A DNA stretch of 64,000 bases from Nymphaea colorata (GCF_008831285.2 NC_045145.1:10970802-11034801), one strand, 5' to 3'. Shown: positions 45,872-58,291, counted from the first letter of the stretch. Program-made: numbers and translations. The notes: generated by a model from the sequence alone, not told the origin.

Positions 45872-46854
45872 GTCAAGATCGGCTCAAACTCAACTCATCT
45901 AAACTCGTTTATTTTATGACAAAGTTTGCATACTTCAGCCAGCAAAAAACTCGTTTAAGTGGGATCGGCTTCTCCATGATTTTGATTCTTCCGGTCCCAT
46001 TTCTTCACTTTTTGGAAGGTGGAAGGGTTTTGCCGGATGTCACTGGATCTTGAGTTGAAACGAATCAAGTTACATAAACTTGAACTATGGACTCATTAAA
46101 AAGCTTGACCTTAAAGTAGAGCTCTAACTGATCAACTTGTTAATAGATTAGTCAAGTTCGAGTTGAGTTTTGTCGAACCAGTCTGAGTCCAACTCGAATT
46201 GGCTCAACTAATAAAACAATCCTTGGTGCATAAAAACAACGTCACTAATTTCTGTATGATTCATAAAAGCAACTATTGAATCCCGCCCACTACCTTAAAA
46301 ATTGCGTCAATATTAATACCCATCTCCTTTGATGCCTGCACACTTCGTCCATGAAAGCCTTTCCAATTCCGGATGACACATCTTGCACCAACGTGGTACT
46401 GATGCTTTACTAATTTTTTTTACTGACTTTTCGTAGAAGTGCCTCCTAGCTGTTGTACTTCCTATTTTACCAGGTCACATAACGGATTATAGCCTTGCTG
46501 CATTATTTCTTTAGAGTTTAAACTTTAAACTAATCGAAGTTGACAATTACATTTTAAAAAAGGAAACCTCAAATAATTAAAATACAAAATGGATAGCACT
46601 GCAAGTTCATATTTCTCTTTTCTGTACTGACAGGCAAGGGCCACGCAAACTCGTGAAGAGGGTTGGATTTGCCAATCAGATCAGTAACAAATGGGAACCA
46701 ATATCTCCTCATAACTCAGGAATCCCTTGGGGCTGTTCTTAAGGCTCACATGTCTTTTCTAAAGCACTTCAGCATCAGTAATTTGAAAACATAAATAAGG
46801 ATCATAGGAATGTTAATTCAGCAGGTGAAAACCTGTAACTAAAATATGATCAAT
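45872..46854. other. Repeat-derived and downstream DNA of the methyltransferase gene
   Basis: At 45,885-46,215 words such as CTCAAACTCAACTC and GTTCGAGTTGAGTT in opposite senses suggest another small inverted-repeat element. From 46,215 to 46,854 no coding exon was found. In particular, no minus-strand sequence encoding the YSTCS catalytic motif expected next in the methyltransferase was seen. Confidence 0.4.
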
Positions 46855-47031
46855 TTAAAATCTCTTGATAGATACGGCTAGGGATTCAACATATTTTGCC
46901 TGGAGTCGAGTCAATGAACCAATTCTTTCTGCATCCAACAGTCTTCTTTGAGGAGTGTCCCATCCCCAATCTTCAAACTTGAGGATGTTCTTAACAGAAC
47001 CATCATGTGTACACTCAGCATCAACCAAGAC
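46855..47031 (-). CDS. Methyltransferase exon 5, motif IV, last found
   Basis: It starts in phase 0 after acceptor TTTGTTAG with [19 protein letters not shown] and [18 protein letters not shown], up to LTRLQ. There a GC donor (CAG|GCAAAA) could splice on to an unseen exon. Read straight through, it adds 14 residues and stops at 46,855-46,857. Confidence 0.78.
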   Translation of the reverse strand, partial: VLVDAECTHDGSVKNILKFEDWGWDTPQRRLLDAERIGSLTRLQAKYVESLAVSIKRF

Positions 47032-50000
47032 CTAACAAATGAATAGAAACACACAGAAAAAATAAATACGTACAATGATGATAAAGGACAGAGATAGAAG
47101 AACAGAGAACATAAGTCACCTAAAATTCTTCATTCTAGCAACCGTGATAAGGCAACTCACAGCTAGCCTAAAGGTATAATGCTACTGCTATGTAGCAAGA
47201 ATGGAAAGACAAGTACTAAATTACACAAACACCACAAAATACTAGTCCAACAGAGGTAGCAAAGCTATTCTTGTCCCTCTAGAGAATTAACAGCATCGAT
47301 TCAAAGCATTATTGCACCCCTGAAGTAAATGTTCATGAACTTCATGCATTATTCAACAAAACAATTGTTCACCCTGAATATACAGACACCCAGATCTTTT
47401 TCACCTTATGAAAGTAGATTTCAAACAAAATCCTCATTTTCATATGATGGCCATAGGGATGTCAATATGTCATCCAAGCCTGCATCGTGCAACAGAAACA
47501 CATAATTTCAGGTTCAATCAATAGTGAAAATTCAATTAAAGCCAAAAATCAATCCGAGAACCACTGAATGCAACTTAGTTGGTAACGGGCTTGGTGAATG
47601 TGTCACAACAAACATACAACAGCACTTCTGCATTGGTTTTAGTATCCAAATCTAAATCAGGCTGAACCTCAATACCTATAATGTATATCCAATAAAGCAA
47701 GTATCTAATAAAATAACACAAACATATGCCCCCATTGAACGTGAGAAGCTGCTACTGAGTTCCTTAGGCATAAACTAATAAAAAAAACTTCTAATTTTCA
47801 TCCGAAATGGATTTAGGGTGCAGGTGACACTTCTTGAGAAAGCTTGGGTGTAGGTGCAGCAATGATATGTTTGTGCATGTGTTTTTGTGTGTGTGGGAGA
47901 GAGGGAGAGAGTTAAAAGCAAAAAGAAGCTTTTTGAAAATTGTAAAATAATCCTCTTCATGTAAATTGTAATAAAAAGATAACTTCAAAAGTAAAAGCAT
48001 AAAATATCAAAAAGAAACTTTTCATAAACTGTAAAATGATTCACTTTTTGGATCTTTTCTTTCTGTCTCCCTCCTGATGGTCGAACCATGCAGCCACTAC
48101 TCCTCCTGCTGCAGATGGGTTCCCTTCTTCTTCCTTTTTCTCCTTCTCCTTCCTCCTTACAACTCCACTTTCTCCTTTCTCCACTAAGTTAACACTGTAC
48201 TTCTTTGTATGGTTGGCCATGAACTTTTCTATGTTGACACTATAGCCACAAATATCGTTCTCGGGCTTTTATTGGCGAGGTTTTTCTCATGTATTTATCG
48301 ACAATTTTTTTTTAAGGAAAATTTCTGGAAAATCTCGGATTTTTTTTTTAAATTAAAAAATCAAAATGTTCGGTAAAATACAAGAAATGAAAAACCAATA
48401 AATATTGTATTGCATTTAGGAGGTCATGTTAAATACTTAAAACAAGAGGAAATAACACAATGAAACAAAAGTTGAAAAAAATAAAAAACAGAAAGTGAAA
48501 GAAAAAATAAATGCAAAAATTGTGAAAAAATCGTGATAAATTGTTATAAAATTATTTTTAACTTTTTTTCAAAAAATTGTAATATTTCCCAGTTTTTATC
48601 GTTTCTTTTGTTTTTTTCGTTAATATCGCGAAATTTTCGAAAATATCGCAATATTTGTGGGCATGGTTGAAACTCCACATGGTGTCATTCTGGAATTCTA
48701 TTTTTTGGAAGTTCTCTCAAAAGTGAGATATCTTTAAAGCTTTTAGTTCACCAGTTTATAGGAAACATGCTGCCAAATCAGTGGAGATCTTGAATACAAA
48801 AGGATGCATTTTCCTTAGAAAGAGAAAAGAATCATGCATGGCAACTTGTTTTACCTGTTCTACATAAGGTGGGTATTTTATTAATATCAGAGGCATCTTA
48901 AGTGCTTCATCTAAACAATTAACAATTGAGTGAACTGTGAAGCGAGAGGGATACAAAAACCAATACCGAAATGACATGGTGTTTCCAGATGACCATGGAA
49001 GATAGCATACCTTGTCATATCCACCATCATTAGCCTCTTCTTTTCCAGTTTGAAACAGCTGCTCCTTTCTTAGTCCAATTACTCCAGAATGCTTTCCATA
49101 GAAGATCAATTCACATGTATTGGCTTTCGATATTCTATTAGTGTGTTTAGACTTTCTTCTTTCACTCCAAGGTACTCTAGATGACCATTCCTGATAAACA
49201 CCTTTCTTTCCTCTATAATCACCATTTTCTGATTCCTAGACATAGTAAGTTAACATGTAAAGGGAAAGACATATGCAGCAAAGGCACGATATCTTTAGCT
49301 GAATGCGTATTAAACTCTTGCTGCAAAGAAAAGTATCATGTTAGCATGTGCTACAATTTTTCTCCTTTACCATCACTGGTTGGTTCTCTGTGCAAGTTCC
49401 CAAAGGCAAGAGGGAAAAGGTTGTTCCATCTGCTACAAAAAGCCTACAACGACCCCCCAATGCATATTTTTGCAACATTGTCCTGCATGCAGCCAGACGG
49501 CTTTTTGCAATGTCCACTCCAGTTAGCGAACCTGAGCTGCCAAGAAGTTCGGCAAGCATGCATAACTTTGCAACTGATATAGAGAAAATATGGCAACCAG
49601 ATGCTGGCCTGGAGCTCAAGCAAAAGATGTAAAAAACATGCCTTCAATGGTTCGATCATGCTTAATTATGCAGATTTAAATGGATGAATGTCAATGCAAG
49701 TTACAAAAATGTGCAACGTAGTTGAGAGAAAATCTGCTAAACACAATGCAGATGGTGTCTGGAGAAAGTTAGTGATAACACACTTCATATGCAAAGAAAA
49801 CAGCTTAAGATATTGTCCAAGTCCATGTAATAGACTCTTTAAGAAGGTTATCACACCCATGTACCACTTGCACCAGGTTCTGGTGTGGATGTAGGTGCAG
49901 CAAATTCAGTGGTCAAGAGATTTCAGGCTCAACTATAGATACATATCAGACTCAACTTTGACACAAGTATAGCGTAGTCATTTGAGTCATAACTCCATAG

Positions 50001-53000
50001 GTTCATTAATTTGTTCTGATACACAGTCTATATGTTATCTTTTGCTATATATTAGTCTTCATTTTGCTCTCGATGTTAAAACCTTTAGTACTATAATTCT
50101 TTCTTTGATTTTCTAATGAATTGATAATTTCATGCTTACAACTGGTGTCCCGATTGAAGTAATCTAATCATGCTTGTACTCATTGTTACTGAACAACAAC
50201 TATTACTTTATTTTGCACTATAGCTTATGAGCATAATTCTTCTTATTTAGTTAGTTTGTGGGGCTTTCTTCGAAGTACAGTTCACCAAAACAAAGGTAAG
50301 TGAACGTAGTTGCAAGCTTGATAATGACCAAAAATTAGTTACTATGGTAGATCAGAAAATTTGCAACTCATGTCTTCCTATTTTCCACGTGATTGAACTG
50401 CTGCTCATTTTGCTTCCCTTAAAGTTGCCAGTTTCCTTTCTCTTCAATGTCAACCACAATTGGACATCAATATGTTAATTTGGCTTTTGGCATATATATT
50501 TCATGGTGCCAGTAGAGCTTCCACATGCAGATGAACCTTGAACAGGTCTGAAAGTCATAACTGCTTAAGCTTTGAGCTTGCATTGGCTGTGCATTGAAGA
50601 ACTTAAAGTATAGTTTTTATTGACAAGTTGCTTTGGCCTTTAGAATCCACCATGCACTACATGATCACAATTCAGTACTCCACTTTGATCCATGTTTACG
50701 CCAACAAATAACAATACATTTAAGATGAAAAATATGACAAATTTCTCACCCTTCCATTAATGTATGACCAAAGCTGATGAAAAATAGCTAGATATAATTA
50801 GCTCTTTTAACTCGTCTAAAAGAGAACCAATAATTTTAGAAAGGCCAATGCACTTTGTTTTTTTAGGGTTCTTTTCATAGTAAAATTCTTTGAGGAACAA
50901 GAAACTATATACTTGTACAAGTTACAACTATACCAGACATCCTACAGTGCATTTGTTTTCATTTGAAGTCTGCAGCACAGAATAACATTGATCTGATATT
51001 AGCTTCCTGCATCACTTTAGACAAACAGTTTTTGTTTACCAATTATCATGTATTGATACTTCTTATGATTCGTGGACTTGTGTGGTTAAGAAAGCCCTGT
51101 TATTGGCAGGCAGGCCTTTTTTTCAGATCTTTGATCCATCGATAGATTAAAACTGTAACTACTATAAAAATGCAATAAATCAATCACTAGACAATTATGA
51201 GAAAATAAAGTACATCAAATTATTAGTTGTTCTAATTCACAATTGCATAAAAAATTTGATGCTGTTATACACTATAATAGTTTTATCAAATCTTACGTAA
51301 TATATGAACTTTCTCTCATCATGCCAAATTTCTGGCTATTTTCAATGAGGATGATCCATCTTCATCTCACGATGGATGACTTCTGGCAATATTTTGTGCA
51401 ATTAATCTAGTATGAGTTTGTGCCTTTCTTTTATTATCTTCTACAGAGCATTACATAATAGTTGATGGGATAACACAGTTAGACCTTAAACTAAAACTTA
51501 ATATCATGAGGAAAGAATAATGTATCACATTAAGTACTTGTGTATTAGAAGTTGCTACAGATTTATTATTTGTAGCTTTTCTGTTAGAACTTATTTGGGC
51601 TAGCTTCATGGATGCAAATTTCATTTGCTTTATATGCAAAACAATTCATAATCTTGTTCCTCTTTGTTAGATATGCACTTTAACATGATTAAGATGTTCA
51701 AACCATTGTCGCAATTTTTTTTTTTGTGTGATATATTTCTCAGGCAGGAAAATTCAGAGAATTTAAAAATTAAAAGTAAAAACTAAAAAGTAAAAACTAG
51801 TAATAGAACTACCAAAATCAGAATTTTGTATTCTTACAAAAAACATGATAAAAATCCAAAACAGGTAATGTTAAAACAAACTATGAAAAAATTAAGATAT
51901 ATTAAAAAAATTTATTATTGAAAAAACAATAAATTTGAATTTTTGCTCCTTTTTTTCAAAATCATGTAAATTTTGTAGGTTATTTATAACATCGACAGAT
52001 GCTCTTTAGATTGTAAGTTTTAAACTTAATTTAATTAACTGCAGGTCCTCATAGCATATATTTTCAATTAATGTGCCTTCTCATATCTAATGTCTTTTAC
52101 TCTAGCAAATGACTTTTCAACAATTAATTTTTTACTGAATTTCTATATTTTTTATCCTTTTTAAAATTTTCAAAGAAAAAAAATGTTTTTTTACCACATA
52201 TTACATTCTGTTATAATCTTCCTTTGCACTGAACTTGTATAACTTATTACATTTTGTAACATATTGTGAAAATCAGCTAAATTGCAGAAATTGAAAAAGG
52301 AGAATTGATGGGGAGCAACAAATCTTTGAAGAAACATAAAAATAGTAGAATGGAATCGTCATATAACAAAATAAATTACCTGGAGCAGCACAAAGATCAA
52401 GAATGTGATCCCCTGGCAAAACATTTAATGCTGTGACAGCAGCTCCAGATGCAGCATCAATTACATATATCTAAATTGAATCAACAGAATCTACTTAGTA
52501 ACATACATTAAAAAAAAGAAATATTAAAATCAATATGGTAAATGCATTAGTTATAATATAAATATGTGTGAGTGTTTGTGTTTGTGTACGTGTGTGTTTT
52601 TTAACCATGGTATGGGACAACACAAGACACGCCCCTGAAAGTAGATTACACTCTTTATATTGCAATGCAATTATTACATTACATGGTACCTTATGCTCTT
52701 GGCGCACTTCAAAAGTTGCCAAATGTTACTCTTTAGCCTTTAGTTTCTTAAATGATTATGGCTCAGCCTCTACCCGTTTTTATGAGTATTACATGAGAAG
52801 CACCTGCATTTTGGAGGGAAAAACATCCATCTGGGGACAATTTGGTGTTGAAACTAGAGGGACATCATGCATGCCATAAATAGGCAGAAGTAGACCAAGA
52901 AGTTCACGTGTGGCTTTTCTAACTGAATTCTTGTGCATTTGATGGTTTATTACCTTATGCAATTCAACGTTTCTTGATACCCATATTATTATTTCATTTT

Positions 53001-53569
53001 TAGCTAGTATGATTTTTCCAGCATTAACTTCTTTTAAGTATTTTCTGATTTTGTTATCTTGCGATTTTGAAATCTTCTTATTTTTTAAAAGTTCACATTT
53101 TTTACAATATGTTACAACTTACGATGTGTTCTTTAACATATCTTAATTTGAGCAGAATCAGTACAAGCTATAATACATTTTTTACAACATTACTCCAAAC
53201 TTATAACACCATCTTTTCATGATAATATTGTGATGTTATTAAGAAAAATTCATCTTGGTGACAAAATCTCAAAATATTATTTCCAGTAAAAAAGTCTTTT
53301 TGCAATAAAAATACAAGAAACATGTGAGGCCTTAGGTTTATAGTTGTTTCAAATGAATGAAGACTTGTAAAAGATGTCAAGGCCACGACAAGTCCTGTTC
53401 AAAATTATGTTTTTTCGAAAACAAGAAGAGAGATAAACATGTTCATTGAGCATAGTGAGGGTATTAGAATCGGTAGATAGAGAAGGAGCTACTATGGGTG
53501 TATTTGTTTAAGGATCTTGATAGAGCCAAAGAATCTATACAAGCTCCTAGCAAATATTAAAAAAAAAAA

Positions 53570-53643
<74 letters not shown>

Positions 53644-53658
53644 GTATATATATATATG

Positions 53659-53728
<70 letters not shown>

Positions 53729-54452
53729 TATATGTCATATCAATATAATGGATAGAAGATGGAACCATAATGCTTTAGCTTTGTGGTTTTCGTCACAATA
53801 CAAATAAATGCCCGTAATGCTTTCTACTGCAGCCATTTAGATGTGTATGCCACATTTTTTCATATGTTGATAACCATAAATATTGAAGTACTATGGGAGC
53901 AGAATAAACTGGAATATTCATATTTGATCTACATCATTTTGTGAGAATTATGAGCTCTTCAATTCTTCAACTCTTTTGAATCAGATAAAGTTTTTAAATT
54001 TTTTATTAATCTTTCTCTAAAGACTCCTTTATCATTGTCCAATCCATTGAAGACATGTTGGCATATCTCAAAAAAAGAATAGGCTTAGAGACACACTGAC
54101 TCAAAGAACCCAGCATGATTGCAGCTGGACTAAATCACTCAACCCTATCCAAAAGAAAAAGATTGAAAATGCCTTGCTGAAAAGCTTTCTAATCTCATTC
54201 ATACTTGTGAAATATATACATAAAAAAAAACAGAAGATTGAGACCTTAGTCTTTATAGCAAGTTTCTACATGAGCTAAAATCATGTCCAAGAAGATCACA
54301 ATGTTACCTTTCCTTCACAATAGACCTTAGACCTTGCAATTTGAATTTGTGATGCAATTGCAAAGAAACCTGGGAGCCAGTTGACGTTTTCAAGCTTACA
54401 ACCAAGCTCAGCTTCCACATCTGCAAGTAGAGTCTCAGAACCTGCTTTAAGC
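46855..54452 (-). CDS. NOP2/Sun-family RNA m5C methyltransferase, five exons, incomplete
   Basis: Five minus-strand exons (54,452-54,308; 52,470-52,380; 49,573-49,371; 49,235-49,011; 47,031-46,855) join in frame through GT-AG introns to about 280 codons without a stop. Family members use S-adenosylmethionine to methylate cytosine C5 in rRNA or tRNA. Visible: [11 protein letters not shown], then IDAASGAAV and motif I DLCAAP (exon 2/3), [13 protein letters not shown] and LFVADGT (SAM pocket), [10 protein letters not shown], and motif IV-like [12 protein letters not shown] with its Cys, followed by [15 protein letters not shown]. These match a plant NSUN subgroup as I remember it. Missing: the N-terminal exon(s), and the last exon, which should carry the nucleophile Cys (YSTCS motif). 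The reading instead ends after [17 protein letters not shown]. Motif I would be CAAPV-A-K in place of CAAPG-A-K. It may be an inactive or recently damaged gene. The introns (up to about 2.8 kb) hold repeats. Confidence 0.75.
48250..48665. repeat. Intronic AT-rich repeat with TATCGCGAAATTTTCG words
   Basis: It lies in the intron between exons 4 and 5. The left border text (GGAAAATTTCTGGAAAATC) and right border text (TTAATATCGCGAAATTTTCG, AATATCGCAATATT) include self-complementary words. The intron at 51,710-52,200 has a similar A/T-rich repeat body. Likely a decayed transposon; ends not defined. Confidence 0.4.
49011..49235 (-). CDS. Methyltransferase exon 4
   Basis: 225 bp (75 codons, phase 0) between acceptor ATGTCTAG and donor GTATGC. 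It encodes a charged linker ([15 protein letters not shown]) and [19 protein letters not shown], ending GGYDK. Confidence 0.83.
49371..49573 (-). CDS. Methyltransferase exon 3
   Basis: 203 bp after acceptor TATATCAG. The first two bases TT complete the split codon as GTT (Val), where GGT/GGN (Gly) is expected. Then [42 protein letters not shown]. Donor GTAAAG follows QPVM in phase 0. Confidence 0.85.
52380..52470 (-). CDS. Methyltransferase exon 2, motif I
   Basis: 91 bp between acceptor AATTTAG and donor GTAATT. It encodes [25 protein letters not shown] and the first base of the next codon, the SAM-binding motif I. Confidence 0.85.
53569..53735. repeat. Compound TA microsatellite with ATATG/CATAT interruptions
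   Basis: About 165 bp of TA repeats broken at intervals by GTATATAT or CATATATA, preceded by an A run. It lies in the first long intron of the methyltransferase. Tyr/Ile/Val repeat frames on both strands here are artefacts. Confidence 0.95.
54308..54452 (-). CDS. Methyltransferase exon 1 (of those found)
   Basis: 145 bp. It starts after a CTTTCAAG acceptor with the last base of a split codon, then [18 protein letters not shown] and so on to VYCEGK, and ends at a GTAACA donor. The acceptor shows that at least one upstream exon is missing. Confidence 0.78.
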
Positions 54453-54994
54453 CTTGAAAGCAAAAACAGTTACTTAAAATATGCACAATTCAAAACTAAC
54501 GGGGAAAAAGACCATAATAAAAATTTTACATAATGCTGATATAAAAAACAAGAAGCACAATCAAGAAAGGTTTCTGTTATAGGCAATATATCAAAGAGGT
54601 GTTGATAGGTGTATCATGTGGGATCAATATGCCTCTTATGCCAACTGGGCCAAACAACTATTCGCATGTGGTAAGCCATAAAAAATCATGATGGCTGTAC
54701 TTTGTAAGTAAAGAAAGGAGTGCGGAAAAGCCAAACTCTCAGAAAACTGTCTTTTTGTGAGATAGGAGAAGCAGCTTTTACACCACAGTAGACATTCGCT
54801 GTCTTTAAGAGATAAACATTGTGATAAGCTACATTAAGCGTGCCATTGTGAAGTATTTACCTATTATAAGATGCGCAATTAATAAAAAACAAAGTGATTT
54901 TTCCAACTTCAGGTCCAAGTTTACTCCTCACTGGTTGCTACTATAAAGAGACTCCTCCTCCAGTTGTATATGACTCTGGAACTTAGTTGTTAAC

Positions 54995-55800
54995 ATGTCG
55001 CCTAAGCGACGCTTAGTCGTGGACTAGGCATGAGTCCACAGCCGCCTAAGTTGACTTAGGCGAGGGGTTTGGTCTTGGCGCCAAGGCCAACCAAGGCTGT
55101 TACCCTTCTTTAGACACCTCTAGGGGCGGAGGTCGGTGTGGGCTGCATGGGGCATATGAGTCACACAGCCCACTTTAAATCTTTGTTTCTAATGGCTGGA
55201 TCTGAGTAGATTTTGGTCCAATTATATGGATCAGCCCCACGAAACCCCGTCATTGCCCTAAGACCAATTGAAAATTTGTTACCTATATATTTAGTACTCC
55301 ATAGACAAAATTTTTTGACTCCACTCGTAAACATCTTTAGTTAAAGTTTAGTTAATGGGGCATAAGGAAAAGGGGGTGGCTCATGGGCCCCCTAGTATTT
55401 TTTAAAAAAAAAATTATTCCATCAAAATTTCTGGCTCCGCCCTTGTAGGAAATAAAAAGGTGATCGCCCAGAGCCCCTTTTCTCTTAACCCATTGAAAAA
55501 TAAAGAAAAAAAATGTTAAAAACAATAAGGTTTTGAAATATGAAACATAACATGCTTGAAGCACACAAAATGTTAAAAACAAGAAGGAAAAGTATTTAAC
55601 GGATTTTGAAAGATAAAAGCATAAGATGCCTAAACCGTGCGCTTCAGGCACCGGTTGCGCACCACCGCGATGCGTGTGGCTCAGTGAGGCACACGCAACA
55701 GGCACGTGTGCGCATCACCATTACTAGTCGAGGCGTCCTACTGTATGTGGATGGTAGTATGATCGGGCCACGACCTGCAATGTTATCGCTGCTGTGATAC
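54995..55800. mobile_element. Composite of small GC-rich elements
   Basis: The outer parts carry CGCCTAAGCGACGCTTAG and GCCTAAGTTGACTTAGGCG on the left and GCGCACCACCGCGATGCG and GTCGAGGCGTCC on the right. Inside, TAGGGGCGGAGGTCGG (55,131) and CTGGCTCCGCCCTTG (55,430-55,444) look like inverted ends of a CAGGGGCGGAGCC hAT family, as at 12,406. No matching target duplication was found, so the boundaries are tentative. The minus-strand frame at 55,352-55,705 is not a gene. Confidence 0.5.
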
Positions 55801-55824
55801 TTTACCATATCTACTTTTTTTTTA

Positions 55825-56195
55825 TACTTATATATTCAAATTTGAATCTGAATGAAGAAAAATCGATACCATATCCAAATGCAAAATTTGAATTCTTAAT
55901 CTGAATCCGATTTTTAGATTAATATTTGAATCCAAATCTAATTTCAAGCCGAACCCAAAGCATTTATAGTCGTCGAGTTTAGGATATTTATTTAAATATA
56001 TATATATATATATATGATCCGAATCCAATCGACATTTACTTAAATCCAAAGTGGAATCCTATTGAATGTCATTTCTTATACCTGAATCTGGTCCAAATTC
56101 TTAATCAAATACCAATTTTTTCCTATATACCTTTTTTTTTATGTATTTCATAGGATACTGCTTCTACATAGAATTTATTGACGTCTCAACTCTAA
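55825..56195. mobile_element. Decayed GATGTCAAT-family MITE
   Basis: GAATCTGAATG/AATCTGAATCCGA words, a TA run at 55,997-56,015 and the end phrase TTATTGACGTCTCAA (56,176) resemble the MITEs at 27.0, 27.7 and 34.7 kb. The left end is not clear. Confidence 0.4.
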
Positions 56196-56215
56196 AATGA
56201 CCATGCTGCTAGGAT

Positions 56216-56347
56216 TAGGCCTGTCGGGCCCGCTTAATAACTGAAAATTGAGTCCAGGCCAGGCCTGATACCCAACTTCCGAGCTCGGGCCAGGCCCGGC
56301 CCCATCTGACCCAGTTAGAATAAAAATAATTTTTTAATATAAAATAT

Positions 56348-56378
<31 letters not shown>

Positions 56379-56486
56379 AATGGGGCCCCGGAGTCTACCC
56401 GGGCGGGTCTAGACTGATTTTTTCAAGCTCGGGCTCAGGCCCGATCGAGCCAAGTACCAAGTACTCGGGCCTGATGCCTAAGCTTA
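56216..56486. mobile_element. GGGCC-rich hAT-like element, copy 5
   Basis: 271 bp. The left end is TAGGCCTGTCGGGCCCG and the right end in reverse TAAGCTTAGGCATCAGGCCC. A perfect 8-bp duplication GCTAGGAT flanks it (56,208-56,215 and 56,487-56,494). The AT-rich centre includes a TA run at 56,355-56,377. Non-coding. Confidence 0.87.
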
Positions 56487-56934
56487 GCTAGGATCACTTT
56501 ATTGCATATAAAGTGTTGCATGTTTTCTTTTGCCCTGAATACAACTGATGGCCATCTCACCACAACTTCTTCCTCACCGAACCTGGTTATTGCACTGTAC
56601 TTGTGCACCAAATTTCTTATTACTTATTAACGATTGTTTCTAAATTTAAAAACTAATTAAATTATAATAATTATGTAACGCGTGTGGGACCCAATGTGTG
56701 GTGGGGTGAAGACCGTGTGCCCACCAAAAAAAGAAATCTTCACATCCCTCTCGTAATTTTCTTATTCCCGATTTCAAGATGTAAATTTCCTCAAAAAAAT
56801 TTGAAATTCAATTGAGATTAATAAGAACCAAATGCAAGTTCCAAGAGTATGATATTAAAGAGGATTTCAACAATTAATAATTATAGATTAGGCTATGAAT
56901 TTTTAGAATTATGTTGAAAATTCAATGACAAACA

Positions 56935-57065
56935 AATCCAAGCTGACGGGTGCACCGTTGCTATCGCTGACACCGACGCAGCTCAGGACCCTGGAGGCAG
57001 GGGGAATGGGGGGGCCTTCGGGCCTTGCTTGGGCGGTGGGGGTTAACACCTCTCGCTCACCCAAA
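56935..57065. other. GC-rich 130-bp island of unknown origin
   Basis: The segment runs from GACGGGTGCACC to TTAACACCTCTCGC and has a G-rich run at 57,000-57,015. It is sharply different from its AT-rich flanks. A minus-strand frame reads through it (EREVLTPTAQARPEGPP) but shows no domain. It may be a fragment of a repeat or captured DNA. Confidence 0.45.
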
Positions 57066-57179
57066 TGACAAACAAAAGAATTACTTAGTTGCGATGAGCA
57101 TTTGTCCGCATTAGCCCACAAATTTTCATGTTTTTACGTATACATTCCTTGTGGATTTGCACTTTTTTTTCATGTATCA

Positions 57180-57412
57180 ATGCTCCTAAGAATCTAAAAT
57201 ATAAAAAATATTTTTTAAATAAAATTAAAAATTTTGAATGTAAAATATATTTTAAATAATAAAATATGTATTATGATTAAATAAAATGATAATAAAAATT
57301 AAAAAAATTATTTGGGTCGAACCATGCCTCATCAGACCGGGCCAATTTTTTCAGGCCCAGGCCTGATCGGACCAGGTACCCATTAGGTACCCGGGCCCGG
57401 TGCCCAGGCTTA
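57180..57412. mobile_element. GGGCC-rich hAT-like element, copy 6 (left end missing)
   Basis: The AT-rich centre (57,190-57,310) and the right GC-rich arm end in ...GGTGCCCAGGCTTA (57,412), matching the TAAGCCTGGGCAC terminus of the family. The left arm is absent and no duplication could be paired. Confidence 0.55.
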
Positions 57413-58241
57413 GTGGTACCACTTAATCTTTCTAAAATTACTCAAATTAATGTTCCTTAGTTCAGAATATTTTGCTACGCCACCATATGCTTGCAAAAGC
57501 CTTAGATGCTTAATTTTTATACTAATTTAACCTTTTTTTTTTCTTTTTAGATTTTTTTTTTTAAACCAGATGTATGGATCAGACCTATGTTCAGCTAGAA
57601 CCAGAACTGATCAAATCCATATCCCTGGATGATTTAATGGCCTGGTAATCAGTCATACGATTGAATTGATTTCAAATGATGGAAACTGAATTTGAAATAG
57701 TGTGATTTTTGAACCATTTTGAGAAACGAATCTGGATCTGTATTAAATGAGGAATATAACTAATTAGACTGATTCTTTTGTTCGTTAAAGCTTTAAAAAT
57801 AACTTTTATAAGTTTTATGACTGGGTAATTAATCAATATTTAGGTTTAAAGAAATTTTCAATTTGATAATCACCTCATTTTATTGAAATTATTAAAACAG
57901 GGGAAATTGGGGCAGATATAACCCAGATTTGGTTCCAATCATGGCAAACCCCAGATAGGAAAAATTTACATTTCTTAAATGTAAAGGTGAAATTTTAGGT
58001 GCTGTCTTTTAAAGCATTATAAAAAATAAATAAAAATAAGAGAAATATGGAGTTTAAATAGTTCGATGCCTTTAAAATATTTGGTGATGGATGGTTTTAA
58101 TAGTGTCTCGTGTACGATAGTTTGGTTTTGAAAATCATGATTAAAGACCTTTGAGAGGCCGTTTGATTACTTCCTTGGATTTCCTTTTGCAGCAAAAAGA
58201 GATGAAGGTTTTAGTTTATTGTTTGGTTACTCTTGCAACAG
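57413..58241. other. Non-coding AT-rich DNA
   Basis: No exon was recognised, including none for the kinase domain that should precede the CDKC tail. GAGAGGCCGTTTGATTAC at 58,153 resembles a Harbinger-type terminus like that at 21,275, but no partner end was found. Confidence 0.4.
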
Positions 58242-58291
58242 CCTCTCCCTCTCTCTCTCTCTCTCTCCATGTGTGTGTGTGTGTGTGTGTG
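58242..58291. repeat. (CT)n-(GT)n compound microsatellite
   Basis: A CT run (58,242-58,267) followed by a GT run (58,270-58,291). Confidence 0.95.

Noticed and set aside
53492-53807. Long Tyr/Ile-repeat open frames on both strands
   Set aside because: They are translations of the TA microsatellite at 53,569-53,735.
54995-55800. A complete hAT element with defined ends
   Set aside because: Inverted GGGCGGAG ends are visible at 55,131 and 55,444, but no matching 8-bp flanks were found. Reported only as a composite of fragments.
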